NCBI GenBank assembly: GCA_015062815.1
Contig: SUTP01000003.1
Location: 1 to 43,462 of the forward strand
Direction of reading: 5' to 3'
DNA: 43,462 nucleotides
Source: Methanosphaera stadtmanae
Lineage (GTDB): Archaea; Methanobacteriota; Methanobacteria; Methanobacteriales; Methanobacteriaceae
Notes under the pieces: generated by a model
Databases searched by the model: none
The model's input: the letters and a program-made list of their open reading frames with translations, nothing else
Told to the model about the DNA's origin: nothing
Shown here: piece by piece, positions 9,615-17,949 of the stretch
Numbering within the stretch: the stretch's first letter is position 1
How the letters are laid out: each line of letters begins with the position of its first letter
Position numbers and translations under genes: made by a program

Positions 9615-10322
9615 ATGAAAGTAGATGTAAAGTTATTTAATTCAGAAACAAATGATTTGGCAATTGTAATTGACTTATTAAGGGCAAGTACAACGATAAC
9701 AATGGCATTAAATACATTTAACAAAGTTATTCCTACAAATTCTATTGAAAACGCACTTAAATTAAAAGAAAGTGAAGGGGCAGTACTTGCAGGCGAAATT
9801 AAGGGGATGAAAATTGATGAATTTGATTTATCTAATTCTCCTAAGGAAATACAGAAATTCTCTGGTGAAACATTAGTACTCAGAACAACTAATGGAACTA
9901 AAGTATTGGAAAATATTAAAAATAGAGATAAAAATGTAAAAATATTAGTGGGAACAGCAATAAATGCAAAAGCAGTAGCTAAAAAAGCGTTAAAATTAGC
10001 AAGTAATAATATTGAATTAATTATGGCAGGTAGGCATGAAAAATTTACAATAGAAGATATGGTAGGTGCTGGTTTAATAATAAATGAATTAAAAAATATT
10101 TCTGATTCAGAAAATATAAAATTAGACTTATCTGAGTTAGCTCAAGTTTCTTATTTAATTTCAAAAGATGTAAAACAAGCAAGTCAATTAATAGAGACAT
10201 CACACAGTGCAAATAAATTAAAATCTTTGGGTTGTTCTGAAGATATTGAATTTTGTAAACTATTAAATTATTCTGACATAGTACCAGTATATACAAATAA
10301 ACACATAATTAAACTTAAATAG
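9615..10322 (+). CDS. comB: 2-phosphosulfolactate phosphatase (ComB)
   Basis: ComB removes phosphate from 2-phosphosulfolactate to give sulfolactate, the step just before ComC in coenzyme M synthesis. Family marks are DLLRASTTITMAL (about residues 19-32), AGEIKGMKIDEFDLSNSP, the RTTNGTKVL phosphate-site segment and AGRHEKFTIEDMVGAG. The length of 235 aa is typical. SD AGGTGAT lies 5 nt before the ATG. It is separated from comCDE by about 6 kb and is on the other strand, heading its own three-gene unit with traB and the DUF1922 gene. Confidence 0.93.
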   Translation: MKVDVKLFNSETNDLAIVIDLLRASTTITMALNTFNKVIPTNSIENALKLKESEGAVLAGEIKGMKIDEFDLSNSPKEIQKFSGETLVLRTTNGTKVLENIKNRDKNVKILVGTAINAKAVAKKALKLASNNIELIMAGRHEKFTIEDMVGAGLIINELKNISDSENIKLDLSELAQVSYLISKDVKQASQLIETSHSANKLKSLGCSEDIEFCKLLNYSDIVPVYTNKHIIKLK

Positions 10323-10330
10323 GTGATAAA

Positions 10331-11668
10331 ATGGATGAAATTAGCAATGAAAACAAAAGAGTATTTTTAAAACCACCTATTATAAAAAATAATAATAATT
10401 ATCCTAACGTAATAATTAAAAATAATTCAGAAGTAACTAATGAAGAATTTATTAATTCAGATCAAGATAACATAGAATCGGAAATTATTGGACCAATAAG
10501 GGAACCTTCTTTGGAAATTGTACCTACAGCACATATTTCTGATAAAAGTGTTGAAACTGTTAGACAAGTTATATATGAGAAAAAACCTGAAATTGTAGCA
10601 ATAGAATTAGATATTAAACGTTATAATGGATTACTTGATGAAGCTAGAGGTATTAAAAGAGAACAAAAATTTGATTTAAAAAGTATGTTAAAAGATTCAA
10701 ATTTAATTGTAATGCTAGTAAGTAGTTTTTTATCATCAATGCAAAGGAGAATGGGTGCAGAAGTCGGTGTTTCACCAGGTTCTGAAATGCTTGAAGCTGC
10801 AAAAATTGCCCAAGAAGTCAATGCAGATATAGCGTTAATTGATAGAGATATTCAAATAACTTTAAAGAGAACAATAAATGGTATGAGTTTTAGAGAAAAA
10901 TTATCTTTTGGATGGGAAATTCTCAAATCATATTTTATAAGTGAAGATGAAACTGAGGATTTAAAAGAAGAAATAGAAAATTTAAAAGAAGAAGATACTA
11001 TAGTGGAAGTAATGAATTTCTTTAAAGAAACATCACCTGGAGGTTATAATGCATTAGTACATGAACGAGATGCATACATGGCATATAATCTTAAAAGTTT
11101 AGAAGATAAGAATGTAGTTGCAGTAGTAGGTGCTGGACATAAACAGGGTATTCTTGAGTATTTATCTGATTCGGATACGATACCTCCCATTGAGTCAATT
11201 AGTTCAGTGAAAGAATCAAGATTTTCAATAATTAAAATATTACTTTATTTAATTCCAATATTATTTATTTTAATATTTGTATTAGCTTTTATACAAGGGG
11301 CTAATATACAAGCAGGATTAATAAATTATTTAATATTTGCTGGAGGTGGAGCGTTTTTAGGATCATTATTATCAGGTTCTAAATTACGCTCTGCTGTAGT
11401 GGGGTTATTAGTTGCACCAGTAACAGTAATTCATCCTTTATTGGCTGCAGGATGGTTTTCAGGAATTGTTGAAGGTCGTGCTCGTAAAGTAGGTTGGGAT
11501 GATTTACATGAATTAAGTGAATTTGAGTCTTTTAAAGATTTATGGCATAATAAATTATTTAGGGTAATTTTAGTAGTAATAGGTACCAATCTAGGATGTA
11601 CTATTGGGTTTTTATTAACAATTAACAACGTATTTATTCCGTATATTCATCAAATATTTGGTTTTTAA
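10331..11668 (+). CDS. TraB/PrgY-family membrane protein
   Basis: Member of the TraB family, first known from an enterococcal protein that limits pheromone activity; the archaeal role is unknown. After a low-complexity, asparagine-rich N-terminus (about 1-55), the TraB domain runs from about 58 to 265, with PTAHISDKSVETV, AIELDIKRYNGLL and the C-terminal VGAGHKQGI. Four hydrophobic segments follow (about 297-320, 328-348, 353-378 and 413-435). Spacing of 8 nt to comB and an SD AGGTGATAAA indicate an operon. A proteolytic or quality-control function at the membrane is possible but not shown. Confidence 0.88.
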   Translation: MDEISNENKRVFLKPPIIKNNNNYPNVIIKNNSEVTNEEFINSDQDNIESEIIGPIREPSLEIVPTAHISDKSVETVRQVIYEKKPEIVAIELDIKRYNGLLDEARGIKREQKFDLKSMLKDSNLIVMLVSSFLSSMQRRMGAEVGVSPGSEMLEAAKIAQEVNADIALIDRDIQITLKRTINGMSFREKLSFGWEILKSYFISEDETEDLKEEIENLKEEDTIVEVMNFFKETSPGGYNALVHERDAYMAYNLKSLEDKNVVAVVGAGHKQGILEYLSDSDTIPPIESISSVKESRFSIIKILLYLIPILFILIFVLAFIQGANIQAGLINYLIFAGGGAFLGSLLSGSKLRSAVVGLLVAPVTVIHPLLAAGWFSGIVEGRARKVGWDDLHELSEFESFKDLWHNKLFRVILVVIGTNLGCTIGFLLTINNVFIPYIHQIFGF

Positions 11669-11677
11669 GGTGATATT

Positions 11678-11893
11678 ATGTCTTATTTAATTTATAGGTG
11701 TGATTGTGGAAGAGCATTGTACTCAAAAGATACTTCTAAAACAAGAAAATGTGTGTGTGGCAAAACATTAAATGTTAAAAAGAGGAGAATTTTAAAAATT
11801 GCAGAAAATGTAAATGATGCAATTTATGAAGTTCAGCAAATGCAAGAACAAATTCATGGTGGTTCTATATTTAAAACTGCTGATGAATTATAA
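11678..11893 (+). CDS. DUF1922 zinc-ribbon protein
   Basis: A 71-aa protein with two zinc-knuckle half sites, YRCDCGRALY and RKCVCGKTL, matching the Methanothermobacter protein MTH1184, whose structure is known but whose function is not. After the ribbon (residues about 6-35) there is a basic stretch VKKRRILK and a helical C-terminus. SD AGGTGAT and a 9-nt gap to traB place it third in the comB unit. Its stop codon abuts that of the convergent thiolase gene (TTA-TAA), so the two 3' ends must overlap as RNA. Confidence 0.92.
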   Translation: MSYLIYRCDCGRALYSKDTSKTRKCVCGKTLNVKKRRILKIAENVNDAIYEVQQMQEQIHGGSIFKTADEL

Positions 11894-12751
11894 ATCTTTT
11901 TTTATATTATTTATTTCTGAAGTCATTCGACATGCTTTACATGGACTAGTGGCTGTAGGTTGTCTACATTTTTCACATATAACTAATTCAACTTCTTTTT
12001 GGGGTATTTTAAATGTATTTTTGAATGATTCAAAAATATCTTTTTTTATTCCCCTATTTTTTTCTTCTAATTTATTTAAATAATTTTTAACATCACTTCT
12101 AAGAGATGTTGTTGAATAAGGGCATTCTTCACTATGGATTGGAATATCATTGAGTATACACCAGATTCCAACATCTTTTTCAGGCAATTGCCATAATGGT
12201 TTTATACGTGGAACCATTTTTTCATGGATTTTATCCAGTTTAGGTCCAAATTTTGAGAATTTATTTTGATCATTTCTAGAAAAAGTCATTAAAAATGATT
12301 GTATTTCATCATCCATATTATGTCCTGTAGCAATTTTATCACAATTATGCTCATCAGATATCTTATTTAATAAATATCTTCTGTAAACACCACAAGGCAT
12401 ACAACTACTTTTATATAAATCATGTATTTCGTCTAAGTCATAATTCCATTCATTTTTAAATGAACTAATTGTAAGAGGAATATTTAATTTTTCACAATTT
12501 TCTATAGCTGTTTGAATACCATGTTCTCTATAACCAGTGATGCCTTCATCTATACAAACAGCTTCTATTTCAAAATCTATTTCTGAATTAAGTTTATAGT
12601 TGTACAACATATGTAATGTTAATATACTATCTTTTCCTCCTGAAATACCTACCATAATTTTTTCATTATTACTAATAAGATTATATTCAGTAAGAGTGTT
12701 AAAAACATTATTTTCAACATATTTATTAAATTCTTCTTTGTTTATTTTCAT
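11888..12751 (-). CDS. TtuA/Ncs6-like tRNA 2-thiolation enzyme, N-terminally short
   Basis: PP-loop ATPase that activates tRNA uridine (U34 or U54) for sulfur insertion. The ATP motif SGGKDSILTLH is at about residues 35-45. The cluster-binding cysteines known from TtuA are present: CMPC (about 135-138) and EECPYS near 215. The C-terminal zinc finger CEKC...CKAC is present. The usual N-terminal zinc finger is missing: the protein starts at the helix that normally follows it (KINKEEFNKYVENNV). Upstream in-frame codons show no cysteine pair. The start ATG 12751 has only a weak SD (GGAAAT). Which uridine it serves cannot be told. Confidence 0.87.
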   Translation of the reverse strand: MKINKEEFNKYVENNVFNTLTEYNLISNNEKIMVGISGGKDSILTLHMLYNYKLNSEIDFEIEAVCIDEGITGYREHGIQTAIENCEKLNIPLTISSFKNEWNYDLDEIHDLYKSSCMPCGVYRRYLLNKISDEHNCDKIATGHNMDDEIQSFLMTFSRNDQNKFSKFGPKLDKIHEKMVPRIKPLWQLPEKDVGIWCILNDIPIHSEECPYSTTSLRSDVKNYLNKLEEKNRGIKKDIFESFKNTFKIPQKEVELVICEKCRQPTATSPCKACRMTSEINNIKKDL

Positions 12752-12805
12752 AGTATTTCCAAAAAATATTTTATAAAAAAAAGAGGAGGTTAAATATATT
12801 ATTAA
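12752..12805 (-). terminator. CTCCTC pyrimidine tract and U8 after the aminotransferase
   Basis: On the minus strand the aminotransferase stop is followed by TTTAACCTCCTCTTTTTTTT (about 12775-12794). It then runs into the leader of the thiolase. This looks like a U-tract terminator or processing site between two same-strand genes only 54 nt apart. Confidence 0.5.
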
Positions 12806-13900
12806 TCACTGTAGTAATTGTTTAGCGCCGTTTTTAATTGTTTTTATAATTGTGTCAAGTTCTTCTTCAGTTAATGATGGGTGGACAGGAATTGAAATAA
12901 CTTCATTACTTGCTTTCTCAGCTTCAGGACAATTTCCTGTTATTCCCTGATTAGCATAATATGGTTGTTTATATAAAACTATTGGATAATGGACACCTGT
13001 TCCAATACCATTTTCAGTTAAATATTCTTTAAATGAATTTCTATCTTTAGATACTCGTATAGTGTATTGGTGGAAGACGTGTTCTACTTCTTCTGCAATT
13101 ATAGGTGTAGTTATTCCTTCAACATCGGTTAATCCTTCAGATAAATATTTTGCATTTTCATTTCTTTTTTCATTAAATTCATCAATATGTTTTAGTTGAA
13201 CTAATCCAATACTTGCACCAATATCTGTCATTCTGTAATTATATCCTAAAAGGCTTTGTTCATATCTTTTACTTTCACCATGAGCTCTAACCATACCCGC
13301 TTTTTCAGCTAAATCATCATCATTAGTAGTTATCATTCCACCTTCACCAGTAGTCATATTTTTAGTTGGATAAAAACTGAAACAACCAAAATCACCAATA
13401 CTACCAATTTTTTTACCTTTATAAACTGCTCCATGAGCTTGAGCAGCATCTTCAATAATTTTCAAATCGTATTTTTCAGCAATTTCAAGCATAGGATTTA
13501 AATCTGCTGGCTGACCATAAAGATGAACTGGAACAATTGCTTTTGTTTTTTCAGTTATTTTTTCTTCTATTTTATTTGGATCTAAATTAAATGTTTCAGG
13601 ATCAATATCGGCATATACAGGTTTTGCTCCACAGTATAAAATAGAATTTGATGTAGCTGCGAATGTAAATGGTGTTGTAATAACTTCATCATTAGCTTTT
13701 ATTCCAGCAGCAACTAATGCTGTATGTAAAGCAGTAGTTCCTGAACTTGTAGCTACAGCATATTTTGTATTCACATATTCGGAAAATTCTTTTTGAAATT
13801 GGTCTACTTTAGGACCTTGAGCTAACATTCCTGATTTTAAAACGTCTGTAACAGCTTCAATTTCTTCATCACTTATAATTGGTTTTGCAATATTTATCAT
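12806..13900 (-). CDS. DegT/DnrJ/EryC1-family sugar aminotransferase
   Basis: PLP-dependent aminotransferase that puts an amino group on a nucleotide-linked keto-sugar, for cell-surface glycan or pseudomurein-related sugars. Marks: AKPIISDEEIEAV at the start, TSSGTTALHTALVAAG, VPVHLYGQPAD, IEDAAQAHGAVYKGK and the Schiff-base lysine in FYPTKNMTTGEGGM. The track starts at 13924 (MKKRECDIMIN). ATG 13900 (MINIAKPI) is better: it has GTGA at SD distance and gives 364 aa, normal for the family. A TATA box TGTATATAAC near 13965 on the minus strand fits that start. The exact sugar cannot be inferred, as no other sugar genes are nearby. Confidence 0.92.
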   Translation of the reverse strand: MINIAKPIISDEEIEAVTDVLKSGMLAQGPKVDQFQKEFSEYVNTKYAVATSSGTTALHTALVAAGIKANDEVITTPFTFAATSNSILYCGAKPVYADIDPETFNLDPNKIEEKITEKTKAIVPVHLYGQPADLNPMLEIAEKYDLKIIEDAAQAHGAVYKGKKIGSIGDFGCFSFYPTKNMTTGEGGMITTNDDDLAEKAGMVRAHGESKRYEQSLLGYNYRMTDIGASIGLVQLKHIDEFNEKRNENAKYLSEGLTDVEGITTPIIAEEVEHVFHQYTIRVSKDRNSFKEYLTENGIGTGVHYPIVLYKQPYYANQGITGNCPEAEKASNEVISIPVHPSLTEEELDTIIKTIKNGAKQLLQ

Positions 13901-14099
13901 AATGTCACATTCTCTTTTTTTCATAATTATATAATAATTTGAACTAAAATTAGTTGGGTTATATACATTAATTTCACATAAAAAAAATATCCTTCTGATA
14001 CTCTAGTTTACTATTTATTATTATTCTATAATAATACTTATTCTCTAAAGGAATTTCATTTCTGACATAATCTCAATTATTTATACTTTTTCATAAATA

Positions 14100-14160
14100 A
14101 GTATTATATAAATAAATTATCATAGAATTTTTCTTCATGATAATAAAATGGGATGTAATC
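14100..14160 (+). promoter_or_regulatory. Probable trm1 promoter and short leader
   Basis: TATTATATAAATAA (about 14104-14117) is a good archaeal TATA box some 50 nt before the trm1 ATG. This predicts a start site near 14138-14142 and a leader of about 20 nt. The leader carries GGGATG as a weak SD. Confidence 0.5.
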
Positions 14161-14161
14161 A

Positions 14162-15334
14162 ATGGATATGCATATTATTAAAGAAGGTTTAATTGAAATT
14201 CAAGTACCTGATTTTGAAAAGGTATCATCAGAAGCACCAGTCTTTTATAATCCTGTAATGGAATTAAATAGAGATATTTCTGTTGTTGTTATAAATCAAT
14301 ATAGAAAAAGTTTAGATCATGATATAACAATATGTGATGCATTTGGTGGAACAGGTATACGTGGAGCAAGATATTCTAAAGAAATATCTGGTGTTAAAAA
14401 TGTAACTGTGGGTGATGTAAATCCTTTAGCTGTAGAACTAGGTATTAAAAATATGGAACGTAATGAAATAACTAATGTAGAAGTAGTTAAAAATGATGCA
14501 AATATTTTATTGCAGTCAAATAAAGGTTTGTTTGATGTAGTTGATATAGATCCTTTTGGAACTCCGGCCATGTTTATTCAATCAGCCGCAGCAAATATTC
14601 GTCCGGGTGGATTAATATGCATTAGTGCAACGGATACTTCTGCATTATGTGGAACATATCATGATCCGTGTATTAGAAAATATGGTTCAAAACCATTAAA
14701 AACAGAATATTGTCATGAAAATGGTATTCGTATATTATTAGCATCCATAGCTAGAAATTTAGCTGTAAATCAGAAATATTTACGTGTATTATTTTCTCAC
14801 AGTACAGAACATTATATGAGGATATATGCTATAGTTGAAAGGGGTGGTAAAAAAACCAATCAATCTTTAGAAAATATAGGTTTTATTGCGCACTGTTCTA
14901 ATTGTTTACATAGGGAAGTTTTCCAGGGTTATGTACCAAAAATACCTAATACCTGTCCAAATTGTGGTGAAAATTATTCTACAGCAGGACCATTATGGTT
15001 AGGTAATTTATGGGATAAGGAATTTATTGCAGAAATGACTGAATCAATTGAAGACTTAACTTTAAATAGGAAAGATGAGGTTTTAAAGTTATTCAATAGT
15101 TGTTATGAAGAAGCAGATGGTCCAATAACATTTTATGATATACATAAACTTTGTAAGAAATTAAAAATAAGTTCTCCTAAATTAAATGATGTTATGGATG
15201 AAGTAAAAAATAGGGGTTATTTCATGTCTAGAACACATTTTAAATTGACAGGTATACGAACAGATGTTCCTTTAAATGAATTAAATGAAATAATTGTAGA
15301 TATTAAAGAAAAAACATTAGGATCTGATGTTTAA
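14162..15334 (+). CDS. trm1: tRNA (guanine26-N2)-dimethyltransferase (Trm1)
   Basis: Class I SAM methyltransferase that dimethylates G26 of many tRNAs. Motifs in order: KEGLIEIQVP at the N-terminus, VFYNPVMELNRD, SAM-binding DAFGGTGIRGARY (about residues 58-70), GDVNPLAVELGIKNM and the catalytic DIDPFGTPAMFI. A zinc-binding region CSNC...CPNCG (about 250-285) is followed by AGPLWLGNLWD, and a C-terminal winged-helix-like domain contains FMSRTHFKLTGIRTD, which is typical of the family. The length of 390 aa is full. An in-frame ATG two codons later is an alternative start. Confidence 0.96.
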   Translation: MDMHIIKEGLIEIQVPDFEKVSSEAPVFYNPVMELNRDISVVVINQYRKSLDHDITICDAFGGTGIRGARYSKEISGVKNVTVGDVNPLAVELGIKNMERNEITNVEVVKNDANILLQSNKGLFDVVDIDPFGTPAMFIQSAAANIRPGGLICISATDTSALCGTYHDPCIRKYGSKPLKTEYCHENGIRILLASIARNLAVNQKYLRVLFSHSTEHYMRIYAIVERGGKKTNQSLENIGFIAHCSNCLHREVFQGYVPKIPNTCPNCGENYSTAGPLWLGNLWDKEFIAEMTESIEDLTLNRKDEVLKLFNSCYEEADGPITFYDIHKLCKKLKISSPKLNDVMDEVKNRGYFMSRTHFKLTGIRTDVPLNELNEIIVDIKEKTLGSDV

Positions 15335-15432
15335 TTTACCTATTTTTTTTGAAATAGCTTAATATCTGTTATGTAAAAATGAGTTTTGACAAAATTTTAT
15401 AATCTAAAAAAGTTAAAAAAAAGGTACACACA
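15335..15432. terminator. Convergent terminator region trm1 / anchored orphan
   Basis: On plus, trm1 is followed by TTTACCTATTTTTTTTG (15337-15352). On minus, the orphan gene is followed by CCTTTTTTTTAACTTTTTT (15406-15424). Both are U tracts without strong hairpins, as in archaeal terminators. Confidence 0.6.
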
Positions 15433-16125
15433 TTATTCATAGTTTAACATGTTATGTGTGTAATAATATTGTAATTCTGCAGCATGTTCTATTTCATAAG
15501 CTCTGTATGGATTATTGAAGTAAGGGAATAATGATCCAGTTAAAGCACGCATAATTCCACCAATATGACCAAATTGTTTACAGCATAAATGGTAATATAA
15601 TGGGAATCCACATCCAGGATTTATAAAAATACTACCTTGACGTACTGTTCCATGCCATACTGTTGGGATAGGACCTTCTTGTCCTTGTTGTTTTGCCATT
15701 TCCATTACTCTATTCCAAGCATCATCAAAGTGATCGTAGATTTCACCATCAACTTTGTAATCCCATTTATCTTCAGGAACACCATTTATACCATAGTCTA
15801 ATACTTGACTCCAGTCTATATCTACTTGTGCTCCTGCTTTATCCATGAATGCCATTTCAATAATATATACCTTTCCATTCATGAAGTTTCTATAATTTGA
15901 ACTTCCTGCATAGTGTAATACAATTGCACATTTGGAATTTCTTTCTTCAGCATATTGAGCTAATAAATTAGCATGAACATGTTCTGGATACATATCAGGA
16001 TTTGCTATTTTTACAAAAGCTAACCTTCCTAAAGGTTCAACATCATCTGAACTACCAGAAGAAGCCATGTATACGAATCCTATTAAAATAAAAATAACAA
16101 TTATAAAACCTACGTACCATTTCAT
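15433..16125 (-). CDS. Membrane-anchored protein of unknown function
   Basis: I do not recognise this 230-aa protein. Residues 4-22 (WYVGFIIVIFILIGFVYMA) form one hydrophobic segment that would anchor it with the rest outside the cell, or act as a signal peptide. The outer part is rich in aromatic residues, with cysteines near residues 55, 173, 182 and 183; the segment NPGCGFPLYYHLCCKQFGH groups three Cys and two His and could bind metal or form disulfides. ATG 16125 follows TTGGTGACAAA, a strong SD. It is a single-gene unit with a likely TATA box TTATATAAGT near 16203. Its base use is like its neighbours'. A lineage-specific surface protein is a guess. Confidence 0.78.
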   Translation of the reverse strand: MKWYVGFIIVIFILIGFVYMASSGSSDDVEPLGRLAFVKIANPDMYPEHVHANLLAQYAEERNSKCAIVLHYAGSSNYRNFMNGKVYIIEMAFMDKAGAQVDIDWSQVLDYGINGVPEDKWDYKVDGEIYDHFDDAWNRVMEMAKQQGQEGPIPTVWHGTVRQGSIFINPGCGFPLYYHLCCKQFGHIGGIMRALTGSLFPYFNNPYRAYEIEHAAELQYYYTHNMLNYE

Positions 16126-16396
16126 TGTTTTGTCACCAATGTATTTTAATTCTTAATTTTTTCCAGTAATTTATTAATAATAATATTTTATTTTTGATAC
16201 TTATATAATTAAGTTATATCTGTTCATGCTTTTAACTCTTATCAATAATTATTTATGATTATTTGTCTTAGTAATACAACAAAAATGAGATAATAAGTTT
16301 ATAAGTCAGGTCTAAATTAGTTAGATATTTTTTTTTAGAAAAGGGTGTGTGCGACAATTATTAGAGTTTTATATAGAAAAAAAAATAATGGGGTAA

Positions 16397-17368
16397 TTAT
16401 AAGTATTGGTTATAGAATTCTTCTATTTTATCAAAAGGAATTACTTCTAAATTATCATATAAATCTATATGAACAGCTCCAGGTATTAATAGTAATTCTT
16501 TATTATCACCTGTTAATTTTTTGAACTCATCTTTTGAGAAGTAACATGAATGGGCTTCTATTCCATGAATAATTAAAACAGCTGAACGTATTTCATCACT
16601 GTATTCTAGTATTGGTTGGTTTATGAATGACATTGTACCTGTTACATTCCATCCATCATTACTGTTTAATGAACGTTCATGATATCCACGTTCTGTTTTA
16701 TAGTAAGTATGATAATCTTTTACAAATTGTGGAGCATCATCTGGAAGTGGATCAACTACTCCACCCGCTCTAACATATGTTCCACTTTCATAATCTTTTG
16801 TTCTTTGAGTGTTTAAAGCTACTCTTAATTCATGTCGAGCATCAGCATTATCTCCTTCATCAAAGTATCCATTTGCTCCTACACGACTCATGTTATACAT
16901 GGTAGCAGTCACTGTTGCTTTAATTCTAGTATCAATTGATGCAGCATTTAGAGCCATTCCACCCCAACCACATATTCCAAGAATACCTACTCTATCAGCA
17001 TCTACTTTTTCATTTGTTACAAGATAATCTACAGCAGCTTGAAAGTCTTCGGTATTTATATCCGGTGATGCCATGTAGCGTGGTTGTCCACTACTTTCAC
17101 CAGTAAATGACGGATCAAATGCTATTGTAAGAAATCCTCTTTCTGCTAATTTTTGAGCATATAATCCAGAAGATTGTTCTTTAACTGCTCCAAATGGACC
17201 ACAAATAGCTATTGCCGGTAATTTTCCTTTGTATTCTTTTGGTTCGTATAAATCTGCTGCAAGTGTTATTCCATAACGATTATGGAATGTTATTTTTTCA
17301 TGATTAACTTTATCACTTTTTGGAAATACTTTATCCCATTCTTGTGTTAATTCTAATTTTTTTAACAT
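16397..17368 (-). CDS. Alpha/beta hydrolase with cysteine nucleophile elbow
   Basis: Alpha/beta-hydrolase of a type common in gut bacteria. The nucleophile elbow reads GICGWGG instead of GxSxG, so cysteine would be the nucleophile, as in dienelactone hydrolases. GIEAHSCYF near residue 270 probably gives the acid, and IPGAVHIDLYD near residue 300 the histidine. ITFHNRYGITLAADLYEP at the N-terminus and GPFGAVKEQSSGLYAQ are family-like. No signal peptide is seen. The track starts at GTG 17377; I prefer ATG 17368 (MLKKLELTQ), which has GTGAG at SD distance and gives 323 aa. The substrate is unknown. Acquisition from gut bacteria is plausible but untested. Confidence 0.88.
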   Translation of the reverse strand: MLKKLELTQEWDKVFPKSDKVNHEKITFHNRYGITLAADLYEPKEYKGKLPAIAICGPFGAVKEQSSGLYAQKLAERGFLTIAFDPSFTGESSGQPRYMASPDINTEDFQAAVDYLVTNEKVDADRVGILGICGWGGMALNAASIDTRIKATVTATMYNMSRVGANGYFDEGDNADARHELRVALNTQRTKDYESGTYVRAGGVVDPLPDDAPQFVKDYHTYYKTERGYHERSLNSNDGWNVTGTMSFINQPILEYSDEIRSAVLIIHGIEAHSCYFSKDEFKKLTGDNKELLLIPGAVHIDLYDNLEVIPFDKIEEFYNQYL

Positions 17369-17466
17369 ATAACTCACTATTAATTTGTTGAATTTTATAT
17401 AATATAAATATTTTAATTATAATTGGTTTTTTTCATGTTATATTTTTTGAGCAAAATTCTATTTTT

Positions 17467-17493
17467 TGTAGCACATTAATTTACTGTAGCACA
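17467..17493. repeat. Direct repeat TGTAGCACA x2
   Basis: Two exact 9-bp copies lie at 17467-17475 and 17485-17493, 18 bp start to start. A third weaker copy (TGTAGACAA) lies about 23 bp further on. The position upstream of the hydrolase TATA box suggests an operator for an activator or repressor, not yet known. Confidence 0.55.
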
Positions 17494-17548
17494 ATCATAT
17501 TATGGTGATTGTAGACAAGCAAATAATTGTTCTAAAATATAGAAAGTG

Positions 17549-17652
17549 AGGTGTTTTCAGTATAATCTTAAACATTCATACATTTAAATAGGATAAGAAA
17601 TCTTAAAAATCATAATATTTTTTTTTGTAAAACACCTAAAACGTTGTATGAA
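17549..17652. repeat. Interleaved inverted repeats (A-B-A'-B')
   Basis: A = AGGTGTTTT (17549-17557) pairs with A' = AAAACACCT (17629-17637). B = TTCATACA (17575-17582) pairs with B' = TGTATGAA (17645-17652). Both pairs are perfect. In RNA this order would make a pseudoknot with long loops; in DNA it could be two nested operators. No ORF overlaps it. Confidence 0.5.
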
Positions 17653-17843
17653 AAAAAAGTACATATTTTAGTGTTATAATAAAGAGAATACTATTTAAAA
17701 ATGAGTTGTGTCAAGGCTTAATATAATTAAATTAATAATTTTTCATTTTTTAATATTCTTTTTTAAAAATTTTTTTTTTTGTTTATACTCTTTTTAAAAT
17801 AATTATATTTTTTTAGATATTTTTTTTATCTTTTTTCAAAACA

Positions 17844-17855
17844 TTTATATATAAA
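17844..17855 (+). promoter_or_regulatory. TATA box of the Lrp-family gene
   Basis: TTTATATATAAA is preceded by CAAAACA (BRE-like). It predicts a start near 17876-17882 and a leader of about 70 nt before ATG 17950. Confidence 0.65.
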
Positions 17856-17949
17856 CATAACTAAAAATAACTTCAAGAAATAAGTTTAGGTAATTTTTTT
17901 TTTAGGGGATAAGCTTATTACTTGTTAGAGAAAAGATGAGAGATTTAAA

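Larger units (their letters stand above)
17369..17949. promoter_or_regulatory. 581-nt divergent spacer with repeats and two promoters
   Basis: No ORF is recognised. For the hydrolase (minus), TATA ATTTATATTATATAAAA lies near 17392-17408. Two direct copies of TGTAGCACA follow at 17467-17475 and 17485-17493, and a related TGTAGACAA is near 17510. ACAATCA/TGATTGT forms a short inverted repeat across 17491-17512. Further right is an interleaved pair of inverted repeats (17549-17652). For the Lrp gene (plus), TATA box TTTATATATAAA is at 17844-17855, with an A-rich BRE before it. Confidence 0.5.

Noticed and set aside
11814-12083. 89-aa plus-strand ORF over DUF1922 and the thiolase gene
   Set aside because: Most of it is antisense to the thiolase C-terminus; it has no SD and no sensible protein pattern.
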